Shown piece after piece: positions 1 through 9,308 of a stretch of DNA of 64,000 nt. The translations under genes and the position numbers were made by a program. How positions within the stretch are numbered: the stretch's first letter is position 1; the number at the start of each line of letters is the position of its first letter. This DNA is from Mayamaea pseudoterrestris (lineage: Eukaryota; Bacillariophyta; Bacillariophyceae; Sellaphorales; Sellaphoraceae). Location of the stretch: positions 496,001-560,000 of the forward strand of contig BROI01000005.1 in assembly GCA_027923505.1 (NCBI GenBank). The letters run 5' to 3'. A model generated the notes under the pieces. That model was not told the origin of the DNA. It was given only the letters and a program-made list of their open reading frames with translations, and did no database searches.

Positions 1-214
1 CAGACGTACAGGCATGTTTGTAATTTGTAACATCTGATTACCAGAGTTCAACGTCTCCTCCCTCACACCTGCAGCAGTAGTGATCACTGAGATTCATCAA
101 CCCTTTAAAAGGCGTTTGTAAATCAAAACATCTTTGTAAAGCAAATAGAATCCAATCCCCGAAAGAGCCTCCGCTCATTCTCACCGTGCATCCACATTGA
201 TCCCGTCATCTTAT

Positions 215-658
215 CTAGATTAGAAGCTGCTCAATCTTCAACTTCATTCCATCAATAGCACTTCTCAGCTGCGAAGCCTCGTTGGTTGTGATTGAGCATG
301 CAATTACTGGACGAGACACTCCGCAGGCACGTCCGAGAGCTACTTTGCTGTCGTAAACTATCGTTAGAAGGTGCATGGCGCAATGAGTGCCTCAGATCAT
401 TCCGTATCCAGTAACTTACCTGGGCAAGAACACATACGGCACATTCTTATCTTCACAAAGCAAAGGCAAATGTAAAAGGATTTCAATCGGTTCAGCATCA
501 GCCGCCATAATAATGAGCTCGCTAATGCCGCGGTTCAGCGTCTTGGTAGCCTCGTTAGCGCCCTTCTTAGTTTGTTTATAGTTGGTCGCCTGCTGGACCA
601 AGTCCAGCAGAGCAATAGTGAGCTCCGAGTCAGCGAGTGGGTAGGCCTTGTCCGACAT
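215..658 (-). CDS. SNU13: SNU13 / 15.5K (NHP2L1), L7Ae-family snRNP protein
   Basis: Binds kink-turn RNA in the 5' stem-loop of U4 snRNA and in box C/D snoRNAs, so it acts in the spliceosomal tri-snRNP and in snoRNPs. Two exons, 658-420 and 347-215, with a 72-bp GT-AG intron (419-348), give 123 residues, the usual length of the family. Seen in the sequence: the RNA-binding core [16 protein letters not shown], then [17 protein letters not shown] in exon 1 and [16 protein letters not shown] in exon 2; these match the human and yeast proteins almost position by position. The intron interrupts a serine codon just before KVALGRACG. Start is the ATG at 658, with the family-typical AYPLAD following closely. 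It is divergent from LSM6, 199 bp away. Confidence 0.96.
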
Positions 659-857
659 GGTTCAAAGCAGTCGATGGTCAGAGTTGAAAAGAAAAATAGA
701 GCAAATCAAGCAACGCGACAGCATGCCATGCCGGGCGTCGTCAATAATCTTTTTCGTGGCTCCAAAGGAGGTGCGAGTGACGCACAGACGAGAATGATTC
801 ATGATTAGGGATGGAGTTTTCCATTCCACCGCGCCGTCGCGCGCCCAAAAATCGACC
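659..857. promoter_or_regulatory. Shared upstream region of SNU13 and LSM6
   Basis: The 199 bp between the two divergent start codons must hold the 5' leaders and at least part of both promoters. No TATA box is obvious. Both genes encode U4/U6 snRNP proteins, so a shared bidirectional promoter is a reasonable inference but is not shown by a specific motif. Confidence 0.45.
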
Positions 858-1343
858 ATGGCGACCGACGCTCTTGCAGCAGCCGCGTCCGACGCAGTGC
901 AAGCGACCGTAGTACCGGTAAATAGCTATGATGCATGATTTGATTATAAGTGGTGAACTGTCCTTGCTTATGAAGATAACTTCCTTTTTTGCGTCCAACA
1001 GGATGACACAGCATTCGCTTCCACTGCAGCAGATGCCAGGAAGCGCACTCCTTCCGACTACCTTAAATCAGTTCTTGGTCGACCAGTGAGAGTCAAACTC
1101 AATTCAGGCATTGAATACAGAGGTGTACTTGCTTGTCTTGATGGCTTTCTTAACATTGCGCTCGAACAAACGGAAGAGTTTATTGATGGCCAGCTCAAGG
1201 CCAAGTATGGCGATGCCTTTATTCGAGGAAATAATGGTACCTATCTTGCTGTTGTTTGATTCGTTGCAACTTATTAACCCGTTCTGACTTTATTCTATCC
1301 TTGATCAGTCATGTACATTTCAACGGTAGCGAAGCGCAGATAA
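858..1343 (+). CDS. LSM6: LSM6, U6 snRNA-associated Sm-like protein
   Basis: Subunit of the Lsm2-8 ring on the 3' end of U6 snRNA and of the cytoplasmic Lsm1-7 mRNA-decay ring. Three exons: 858-917, 1002-1236 and 1309-1343, with GT-AG introns of 84 and 72 bp; spliced product 109 residues. The Sm fold is clear: TPSDYLKSVLGRPV, VKLNSGIEYRGVL, ACLDGFLNIALEQTEE (Sm1) and KYGDAFIRGNNVMYI (Sm2, split by the second intron inside a valine codon). Human LSM6 is about 80 residues; the extra length is an alanine-rich N-terminal extension of about 33 residues, mostly encoded by exon 1. All exon phases agree. Confidence 0.95.
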
Positions 1344-1454
1344 TCATTGTTGCGGTTGCTGTGCGAAATCGAGATGATCTGCCGATACAAGAATTTACTG
1401 GATAAATTAAAATCATAAATCAGTCATACTATATTCCGCTTAGAAACGATATAT

Positions 1455-2687
1455 TCAATCATTGTAGGTTCCTTCGGCGCTGGATCGGACTCCCTCCAAA
1501 TCGGCTTCAACCATCTCCTTAACGAGCTTATCAAAAGGAGTCTGGGACTGCCAGCCCAACTTCTCTTTGGCCTTGCCAGGGTTGCCCAACAAAAGGTCAA
1601 CTTCCGTCGGACGAAAGTAACGCTCGTCAATGCTGACCAAGACGCGCTCTTCGTCGTTGGCATCGACTCCCACCTCTTCAATCGTCCCCTCTGGTCCCTT
1701 CCACTTGATAGTGATCCCAGCCACAGCAAACGCTTTTTCAACAAACTCACGGACCGTATGAGTCTCGCCCGTAGCCAAGACGTAATCGTCTGGTTCATCC
1801 TGTTGAAGCATACGCCACATGCCTTCAACATAGTCGCGGGCATGACCCCAATCGCGCTTGGCGTCAAGGTTGCCAAGGTAGAGAGTCTTTTGGTTGCCCG
1901 CAGCAATGTTTGCAACCGCCACCGTAATCTTACGGGTCACAAAGGTACGTCCCCGGCGGGGTGACTCGTGGTTGAACAAGATGCCATTCGTCAAGTGCAT
2001 GCCGTAGGCCTCGCGATAATTGACAAGGATCCAGAATGCGTACTGCTTGGCCACAGCGTAAGGAGAACGTGGGTAGAAAGGCGTCGTCTCTGATTGAGGA
2101 ACCTCTTGGACCTTTCCGTACAGTTCACTGGTCGATGCCTGGTAGAACCGCACATGCTTTTCCAAACCAACCGCGCGAATCGCATCCAACATGCGCAAAA
2201 CACCGACACCATCCGCATCCGCCGTGTACTCGGGCATATCGAAGGAAACCTTGACGTGACTCATGGCTCCCAAGTTGTAAATCTCATTGGGGCGAACCTT
2301 GGAAATAATGCCAATCAAGTTGGTGGCATCGCAAAGGTCGCCGTAGTGGAGAAAGAGCTTGACCCCAGTCTCATGGCGGTCACGGTAGAGATGGTTGATG
2401 CGACCCGTGTTGAAGCAAGAGGAACGACGGACAGTTCCATGTACCTTTGATTGTTTGAAAAAACAAAGATTCAAGCTGAGACAAAGGTATGAAGCATTTT
2501 TACAACAAGCAACTTCCTTCGATCGCTCAATGGCGAGCAATCCAGTGAAATTCCAAGCATGCACTGCCAGTGAAAACTGGTCATCGCCACGTACCTCGTA
2601 GCCTTTCTCGAGCAAAAGCTCAGCCAGATAGGATCCGTCCTGTCCGGTGATGCCGGTGATTAGTGCTACTTTCTTTTCCTCGCTCAT
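1455..2687 (-). CDS. GMD: GDP-mannose 4,6-dehydratase
   Basis: Converts GDP-mannose to GDP-4-keto-6-deoxymannose, the first step to GDP-fucose. Exons 2687-2595 and 2444-1455, with a 150-bp GT-AG intron (2594-2445) that contains no stop and would otherwise read as an insert; removing it restores the family sequence [19 protein letters not shown]. Product 360 residues, close to the usual 350-370. Visible motifs: NAD(P)-binding GITGQDGSY near residue 12, LHYGDLCD, the catalytic Y-x3-K in [10 protein letters not shown], and the substrate region [14 protein letters not shown] at 2687 sits directly before the Rossmann strand. No targeting signal, so probably cytosolic. Convergent with LSM6, 111 bp apart. 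Confidence 0.95.
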   Translation of the reverse strand: MSEEKKVALITGITGQDGSYLAELLLEKGYEVRGDDQFSLAVHAWNFTGLLAIERSKEVACCKNASYLCLSLNLCFFKQSKVHGTVRRSSCFNTGRINHLYRDRHETGVKLFLHYGDLCDATNLIGIISKVRPNEIYNLGAMSHVKVSFDMPEYTADADGVGVLRMLDAIRAVGLEKHVRFYQASTSELYGKVQEVPQSETTPFYPRSPYAVAKQYAFWILVNYREAYGMHLTNGILFNHESPRRGRTFVTRKITVAVANIAAGNQKTLYLGNLDAKRDWGHARDYVEGMWRMLQQDEPDDYVLATGETHTVREFVEKAFAVAGITIKWKGPEGTIEEVGVDANDEERVLVSIDERYFRPTEVDLLLGNPGKAKEKLGWQSQTPFDKLVKEMVEADLEGVRSSAEGTYND

Positions 2688-3031
2688 GGTCGTGATTTTG
2701 TGTAAGGCAAGAAGCGATATGGAGGGCGAAGAAAGCCAGATCGAATCTGAAAGCGCGCAAGCGCGCTGGAAAGGATGCGTTCCAGTCCCTATGCGACAAG
2801 GGCTATGCTTAAGTACTCGACGCAAAAGACCGCCTTTGCCTCGCCAAAGACAGTCTTCCGCTTATACATACCGTGGCAATCAGAATAATAAGCACATTGG
2901 CCGTTTACTTTCCTCACCCAAAGCATGAATAGATGACTACAATCGTGCATCCACACATCTAGCCAAATTAATACGTGCATGCTAGTTTGCGAGTTTTAAG
3001 CAATGGTCTTGCCGCTGGTGTAATGCGCCAG
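2688..3031. other. Intergenic, 344 bp
   Basis: Upstream of GMD and downstream of the TPM-RING gene. It should contain the GMD promoter. I see no gene, RNA or clear motif in it. Confidence 0.5.
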
Positions 3032-4594
3032 CTACCACCGACCGCTATGACCTCCCCCACTTGTACCTCCTCCAAATCCACTCTGCGATGAGTTACTGAA
3101 TGACGACGTCTCAGATGCTCGCGACGGCTGCTGACGAGCCGGATCGCGTTCTACAAAAGTCTGGTCAGTGGCCAATTGGGAGTTGAACGAACCTTGGGTC
3201 CAGCGACTGACTTGCTGTGGACCCACATAGGCTGGATACTGGAATTGAAGGCGCTGGAGGCGAAAGTATCGCTCATCCATATAGCGATTCATTACCAGGT
3301 CTCGACGAAAAGGCTGCAATGCAGTTGACGATGGAGCCCCTTGGAATTCCTCCACTGAAGTCGGCGTAATTGGCGAAGGCTTGCCAACATCAACCTTGCA
3401 GATGGGGCACTTTGTGACATCGCCCTTTCCACTTCCACTCCACTCATCCCAACAAGTTTGGTCAAAAACGTGACCACATCGTAAGAGTTTCAGCGGCAAG
3501 CCGTCGGACCCTTTCATGCGCTTATCATCGGCCGGACCTGCCATACCTTCATGTTTACTGCTTCCTTCGCCATCGATGGCGGCAACATCCTTGTAACCAG
3601 CATCTTGAAAGGATTCGAGACAAATTGGGCAAGAGACTGACAAAAACCGGCCCTGAAGCGCCTCGGCCTTGGCTCTGTCTAGCTCTGACAACCGACTCTT
3701 GACCTTGGCATACTCGCGCTTGCGTTGTTCCTGCTTACGAATAGCAAAGAAGACAAAACCGAAGATGGAAGGAAGCCACATCAAACCAATATGCTCGACC
3801 ACTGTGTCGCCCAGTCGCTCCCACCAAGTTGCTCCTCCCTGCCTTGCTAGGTTTCGAATTTCCCATACCGCTTGCACCAATGCCGTTGCGTAGAGTTGTT
3901 GTTGTAGCTCTGGTTTCATGTGCTGCATCACTGTTTCCAAACGTCGTTTTGTCAATAGATGCTTTAATGCGTCTCCTCTAGAAATGTAAATCGCTCGATC
4001 ATGGACGGACAGAAATATAAGGACACCAGTTCCTCCGCATGTTGTGGATTGCCCCACCCCCCACTGGTCATGAATGGATCGTGCAAAGACTTCTACGGTC
4101 TGGTCAATGGTTTTAGGATCATCATTAATAGTTTGCATCTGAATCAAGAAATACAATAAGAAAGTATGGTTGAGCTTTATTAATCTCGACCTCATGTACG
4201 CGCTCGTTAAATCCCAAAGTGACAAACATGTTCTTACCTTGCCAACAATAGCAACGGCAATTTGCAGGGGAGTTGCTTCCATATTATTCTCGTTTTGAGG
4301 ACATGGGGACGCAAACATGGTCTTGGCAAGAAGCGCTTGATCCAAATTCTCCAAGTCGTCCGTGTTTGAAGTTATTAGAATTTCATCCGGATCCCAGCAA
4401 GTTCGCATGGCAGTACCATCAACTGCAGATGTCTTACAGAAAGCGTCTTCGGAAAGCTGAAAGTCACTTGGAGTCCATGCTCGACTCGTTTCCTTTGACC
4501 ACGCGGCAGGCGCCATACTTTCGGATTCAAAACTCCACACCGTTGTCAATGCTAAAAGCCCGAGTGCGAAGGATGATGGGGAGTTTACTCTCAT
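3032..4594 (-). CDS. Secreted/membrane TPM-domain protein with C-terminal RING finger
   Basis: Predicted membrane-bound E3 ligase of a mixed design; the substrate is unknown. Start at the ATG at 4594 because the longer reading begins with a non-ATG codon. A signal peptide (residues 1-20) is followed by a TPM domain (about 65-225; TLP18.3/Psb32-like fold, core VGQSTTCGGTGVLIFLSVHD), a membrane segment (about 233-253), a charged linker, a RING-type zinc finger (CPIC at 289 through CGHVFDQTCWDEW to CPIC near 363) and a disordered Ser/Gly-rich tail. A 99-bp stretch (4237-4139) with GTAAGA and CAG ends and no stops is most likely an intron inside the TPM domain: 487 residues spliced, 520 if retained. 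The topology suggests a lumenal TPM domain and a cytosolic RING. Confidence 0.72.
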   Translation of the reverse strand: MRVNSPSSFALGLLALTTVWSFESESMAPAAWSKETSRAWTPSDFQLSEDAFCKTSAVDGTAMRTCWDPDEILITSNTDDLENLDQALLAKTMFASPCPQNENNMEATPLQIAVAIVGKVRTCLSLWDLTSAYMRSRLIKLNHTFLLYFLIQMQTINDDPKTIDQTVEVFARSIHDQWGVGQSTTCGGTGVLIFLSVHDRAIYISRGDALKHLLTKRRLETVMQHMKPELQQQLYATALVQAVWEIRNLARQGGATWWERLGDTVVEHIGLMWLPSIFGFVFFAIRKQEQRKREYAKVKSRLSELDRAKAEALQGRFLSVSCPICLESFQDAGYKDVAAIDGEGSSKHEGMAGPADDKRMKGSDGLPLKLLRCGHVFDQTCWDEWSGSGKGDVTKCPICKVDVGKPSPITPTSVEEFQGAPSSTALQPFRRDLVMNRYMDERYFRLQRLQFQYPAYVGPQQVSRWTQGSFNSQLATDQTFVERDPARQQPSRASETSSFSNSSQSGFGGGTSGGGHSGRW

Positions 4595-5040
4595 TTTTAT
4601 ACCTCCCAAGTGTCTTGTGTTCTATTAATGCAATATCACTCTTGTGTTGTTGTCCGTCGACAATCAAATTTGGGACGATCTGCTCTGCAAATCGACACGA
4701 AACGATTCCGAAACGTGCGATGCGCGCGCTTGTGACGTCAGTGTGAGCCGATGCGACATCCGTTTCCTCGCACATTTGACACGACCATGAGCCGGTCTCT
4801 GCTCCGCGCATTCATCAAAGTCCTGTCAGTAACTTCTGAGCTAAAGCTGTAGATAGCAGCCGACGATTGCATATTAATCAGAAGCGACATCACTGCTACG
4901 TCTGTTTGAGTTCACCAATAGCTGAAAGCGAATAATTTCGGGTCGCGGTCGTGCTGCTCCTGCTGATCCTTGTAGTGTCCGCGCTGCATCATTGTTCGAC
5001 AATCATCGAAGACACTAAAGTTCTCTCGCAATCAACAAGC
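4595..5040. promoter_or_regulatory. Divergent upstream region with a CRE palindrome (4733-4740)
   Basis: The 446 bp between the TPM-RING and MFS start codons contain one perfect 8-bp TGACGTCA palindrome at 4733-4740, the consensus bZIP/CRE site. In diatoms, TGACGT-type CO2/cAMP-responsive elements are known from the carbonic anhydrase PtCA1 promoter. It lies about 140 bp upstream of the TPM-RING ATG and 300 bp upstream of the MFS ATG. Use by either gene is inference. Confidence 0.4.
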
Positions 5041-7108
5041 ATGATGTCTCGTCGCAACGGAGGTCCTCAAGATTATGCACCAGTCGATATCTCTTCTAGT
5101 GATCATACGACAGGCAGCAATGGCCGCAACACTACACCTTCGCCTCCTCTCTCGCCGAGAAGTGTTCAAAACTCCATTGGCCCAGCAGTTGATGCAGTGC
5201 ACAATGCAATAGATGTGGAAGATCGCAGGAAGCCTCGAAGCAATATTCCAAGTCTCGTTTGTGCGATTTTGGCTTCCATGACGACGGGCGGAACAACGTA
5301 CGCCTTCGGCTTGTATGGGGCCGATTTAAAGGCCGCATTGAAACTGAAACCGTCGGAACTTGATACACTTTCGACGGCGTTTTTCGTTGCTGGTCTGGTG
5401 AGCTGGCTTCCTGGACTATTCGTGGATCGATTTGGGACGAGACGGGGAATGATAGTTGGAGGAAGTATGGGAGCGACAAGTCTAGTTACGTACTGGTTGG
5501 TTAGCAAAAAGATGATACTGCGAGAGTGGCTATTTTGGACTACAGATCTACAGCCGCATTCTAAAATTCTGGTTCCGCTACTGAGTTGTTTGGGTATTTT
5601 AATATTCTTGTCTTGTGCGCTCGTGACAGCCAGTGTCTTTAAGATTATTGTCGCCACAAGTGGACCGGGAACGAAAGGGTCAGCTGTCGGAGTGGCAAAG
5701 GGATACGTGGGACTTGGTGCTGGAGCTTACGCTTGTCTATTGGAGGCTCTTCGATATCCAAAGCAGTCGCATTTGGACTTTTTGCCCATGGCTGGCTTCT
5801 TCTTTGTCATGTGCGCCGTGTTGCCCTCGCTGATTCTGCTTCCGACTAAGGAACAAATGGAACGAGACCTGGTCTTTGAGGATGAAGCGACTCCTCTACA
5901 CTTTCGAGCTGTCTACGGATCCTTGTGTGCCATGGCTACTATTATTGTCTTGAGCAGTATGCTGGCCTTGTCGGACGGACAAGAGAGTCATCAGAATTTC
6001 TGGGTTGCTTTCTTGATCGTTGCTGTTTGGATTGGTCCAATACTGTGTCTCTTGTGGCTACCCAGACGCAAGCACCATCAGACAACAGTTGTGCCCTGTC
6101 CAGTGCGGACGGAAGGGGTTGGGTCAAGCGATTTACCGAACCAGTCTCAGACTGTGGCTGGATTAACTGTAGCGGCTGCTGTAGATCAGGCGAGCGTGGT
6201 CGACACTAGAGGTGCCACAGAACCTATTCGCGAAGAGCAAGAGGAAGTGCTATTACTTCTATCGGATGAGGACATTTTTAGGCGCCGATCTTCTGTGTCA
6301 CAGCAACAGCACGAAAGTATTCATGTTCCCGAGCGAGTGGAGCTGAACACCCTGCAGATGCTACAAACCCCATCCGCCTTGCTCATGCTTTGGACATGCA
6401 CATTAATAGTCGGATCTGGAACTGTCGAAACTAACAACATGGGACAGATGGTAGAGGCAATGGGCTTCTCTGCAAGCGTCGCTCCGGCTAGTCTGGCCCT
6501 GTTTAGCGTTGCGCAATCGGCTTCGCGCGTAGCTACTGGGACACTGTCTGAAGCTGCGCTCGGCTGGAATACAAAGAGGTTTGGTATAGACAATGGTGTG
6601 CCACGACCAGCGTTTTTTGTTCTCGCATCCATGGTGGCCTTTATTGGGCATGGCGTACTAAGCGTGTCGAATAATGAGTTTGGATTCGTACTCGGAGTGA
6701 CCCTTTCCGGAATAGCTTTCGGGACGTGTTGGCCGCTTCTTGTGCTTGTCTCAGGAGAAGTTTTTGGCACAGCCAACGCTGCTGCTAATTACATGTTCTA
6801 CGATGGCTTTACGTCGGCAATGGGAACGCTTTTGTTGACCAAGGGACTGTCGCAACATGTTTGTAAGTCACCACAAGTGAAGATGCTGGCATGTTGCTCA
6901 TTTGATTGCGTTACACTAACTTTAACCCATAGACGAAGACCACATAGATCCCGCTTCCATCGACCCCGATACATGTTATGGAAAGGATTGCTTCCAATTG
7001 ACCCACGTGGTGATCGCATTGTTGTCATTGACCTGTGTTGTCACAAGCACCTCTATGGTGTACACCTCCCGCTATGCCTATATCCGACCCATGCTATCCG
7101 TTCACTGA
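5041..7108 (+). CDS. Nodulin-like major facilitator superfamily transporter
   Basis: Polytopic membrane transporter of the nodulin-like/monocarboxylate-like MFS group; substrate unknown. Start is the ATG pair at 5041; an in-frame GTG at 4951 is not a plausible eukaryotic start. Exons 5041-6862 and 6933-7108 (70-bp GT-AG intron) give 665 residues. Seen: an N-terminal hydrophilic tail, then SLVCAILASMTTGGTTYAFG with the nodulin-like GxYG arrangement, the MFS loop DRFGTRRGMIVGG between helices 2 and 3, a long cytosolic loop (about residues 330-450) and a second six-helix bundle. Splicing matters: the unspliced reading loses the last helix (VVIALLSLTCVVTSTSMVY), which the second exon restores. 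Confidence 0.85.
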
Positions 7109-7257
7109 CTACTGGAGTACTAAAGATCTTGCTTAATAGCTATTCATGGAGGTTGAGTATTATGTCAGACTAAAGTAACATTAAGGCGAGGAATGCCGGC
7201 GATGTGTGCGATAACTACGTCGTACTACGAGACCTACCTAGCAGACGCGGTGTGACA

Positions 7258-8229
7258 ATGATGTCTCATCGCGATATAGAGATAGACACAAAAACGGACG
7301 CGACGATGACGGAACGTCGCATGTTCCGAGGCAGGGGAGGACCTACAGATGGACGACTACCCAAGCACAACGCTCGAAGACGAAAGAATCACAAAAGTGG
7401 TGATCAGGAGTTGTCAATAGATTCAGGTGACCCATTCGCAGCTGCGAATTTTATAACGGCAGGCGGAGCACCCGAAGTTTCGGATCGACTTTGCCAAGAC
7501 AATGATGCTCTACAAGTATCCAAATTTGCGAAAGTGACAATCAAAAATGATGGATTGAATGATGCTGTAGATGTTGCGGTTGACGAATATGCCGGTAGTG
7601 ATGGTACTGGCGAAAGTGATCCAATCCAATCAAATGAGTTGACTTTACAAAAAGCGGTTGTCGAATGGAAGTCGTTCTTTTCCGAAACGAATCATTTGCG
7701 AACTCGCATCCGCCGTTGTCGGGAAATATTTCAGCAGGCAACTACATCTTTAGCCATACCATCCAATTACGAGACACATGTTCTTCGCGCAGTGCTCAAT
7801 TGTGTCAGTGAATGGAGAGCCATTTTGAAACATTTTGCTCACATTCTTGATCAGGCGAATGTTGATGACGTTGCCAAGTCAATTGGAATGGCTCTATTTG
7901 ATTTGATACAACATGCTCTGCAATGTGGACCACTCAGTGGGAGCAAAGCTGGATACTGGAAACGGAGCGGGTCGGACGTTGCATTGATGGGTCACGCTTT
8001 CCTCATCATCATTGCGCCTACAATGGAAGATGCGCGACTTCTCTACTTGACGGATAGACAAGTCGACAACTTAATGAAGTGGAAGTCAGGTGCTCAAAAG
8101 GCAATAGGTCGTAACAAGTTCCCTAGCAAATCCAACTTGTCCAATTGCATAAAGGCGGAGAGGGCCAGAGCAGAAGCGCATCTCACCAACGAAGTAAAGA
8201 AGCAACGAAGACTTGATGGATGCACTTAG
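7258..8229 (+). CDS. Hypothetical protein, 323 residues
   Basis: I do not recognise this protein. The first in-frame ATG is 7258 (two in tandem). The first ~130 residues are hydrophilic and low-complexity (RG-rich near the start, acidic later); the rest (about 135-323) is helical and looks folded, with several conserved-looking Trp (EWKSFFS, EWRAIL, YWKRSG, MKWKSG) and one hydrophobic stretch, ALMGHAFLIIIAP, too short and isolated to be a sure membrane helix. The C-terminus is basic. Codon use resembles the neighbours and the frame is open, so a real gene is likely. It follows the MFS gene on the same strand after 149 bp and converges on the heme-oxygenase-like gene. Confidence 0.6.
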   Translation: MMSHRDIEIDTKTDATMTERRMFRGRGGPTDGRLPKHNARRRKNHKSGDQELSIDSGDPFAAANFITAGGAPEVSDRLCQDNDALQVSKFAKVTIKNDGLNDAVDVAVDEYAGSDGTGESDPIQSNELTLQKAVVEWKSFFSETNHLRTRIRRCREIFQQATTSLAIPSNYETHVLRAVLNCVSEWRAILKHFAHILDQANVDDVAKSIGMALFDLIQHALQCGPLSGSKAGYWKRSGSDVALMGHAFLIIIAPTMEDARLLYLTDRQVDNLMKWKSGAQKAIGRNKFPSKSNLSNCIKAERARAEAHLTNEVKKQRRLDGCT

Positions 8230-8273
8230 TTCGTGTAGCATCATTTGGAAAAAATTGCTCATGTAATAATTTA

Positions 8274-8288
8274 ATATATATATATATA
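8274..8288. repeat. (AT)n microsatellite
   Basis: About seven AT dinucleotides in the 117-bp spacer between two convergent genes, next to other A/T-rich sequence likely to be 3' untranslated. Confidence 0.8.
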
Positions 8289-8345
8289 AGACACCTCAGA
8301 CTCGCACGTCGTGTATGTAGAAATGCGGGAGTCCGCCACGTCAAA

Positions 8346-9128
8346 TCAATCCTTCGCGTTTTTGATCATGCGGCACACTCCAATTGCAAGAAGACCGGCG
8401 CATGCAATGCCAACATACTGGAACCACCATGGATTCCTCTGCACTGACATGAAAATGTCATTATTACATTTCATGCACTCTTGAACCTCGCTAATGATGT
8501 CGTGAAACTCGTCAGATCCTTGGTCTGCCAATGAGTCCCAGAGCTGAATAAAATTGTTTCGACGCTGCGCTCGACCAGGACCAATCACATTCTGAAATAC
8601 ATGGGTAGCCTCTTTTCCGCAAAGCTTCTCTACTCGTGGCTGCACTGCAGCGCCACCACCGATAATCAACGCACCCCAAAGAACAAATGCTGCTCCTGCC
8701 AATTGGCGACCATTCGTCATGGTCCGGATCTTGTCAAGGTACAGTTCTGCCGCAGGATTCTTCTTACTTGCCAACTCGACTTCGTATTTCCAACTTTCGG
8801 GTGAATAAAGTGCCGCCATGTCTTGCTCATACTGCTCCGTAAAGTGATATCCCATGGACAAAAGTTTGCGACAATTTTCGTCGCTATCTTTATATTTGTC
8901 AAGCTTCTTTTCAAGCTCTCTGGTGACCACATAGAAGAGAGTAATTACATCTCGATACAAGAGCTTGTCAGTGAGCAGTCCAGCGAGGACCAATCCAGCG
9001 CGAAGACGGTTCGCTTGAAAGTGAGCTCGTCGAATCGCCTTCATGCTCGAGCGGAACAGGCCGTCTTCTTCGCCTTTGTCTATTACCTTGTCGAATGCGA
9101 CATCTTGTTCAATAGTCTCTGTCGACAT
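8346..9128 (-). CDS. Tail-anchored heme-oxygenase-like protein
   Basis: Likely a heme oxygenase (heme to biliverdin, CO and iron) or a close relative. Intronless, 260 residues. The proposed heme-proximal histidine is H36 in RRAHFQAN, aligned with the VHTQAEN region of HO-1; EQDMAALYSPESWKYEV matches the HO-1 EQDLAFWYGP region, and QLAGAAFVLWGALIIGGG takes the place of the distal helix (YLGDLSGGQ). A single hydrophobic helix at about 234-254 followed by a short basic tail is the tail-anchor topology of ER heme oxygenases. There is no plastid signal, so this is not the plastid bilin-synthesis enzyme type. The distal glycine motif is not the textbook one, so catalytic activity is not assured. 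Confidence 0.68.
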   Translation of the reverse strand: MSTETIEQDVAFDKVIDKGEEDGLFRSSMKAIRRAHFQANRLRAGLVLAGLLTDKLLYRDVITLFYVVTRELEKKLDKYKDSDENCRKLLSMGYHFTEQYEQDMAALYSPESWKYEVELASKKNPAAELYLDKIRTMTNGRQLAGAAFVLWGALIIGGGAAVQPRVEKLCGKEATHVFQNVIGPGRAQRRNNFIQLWDSLADQGSDEFHDIISEVQECMKCNNDIFMSVQRNPWWFQYVGIACAGLLAIGVCRMIKNAKD

Positions 9129-9308
9129 TGCTTTATGTTAGTATGACGGGGTTGCTTTGATGCTGATTCCATCATCTGTCGACACAATTTTTCGGGAAGA
9201 CGAGAGACTCGAATACCGCTGCGTCAGGCTCTGCAATGATTTTACCGTACGCGTAATAGTCAAACCAAAGCCAATCCACGCAAGTTTACAATCACTTTTA
9301 TACGTAAT

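Noticed and set aside
4951-5040. Upstream start for the MFS gene (LLLLILVVSALHH leader)
   Set aside because: The first codon is GTG, not ATG; the ATG pair at 5041 is the first proper start. A signal peptide was therefore not claimed.
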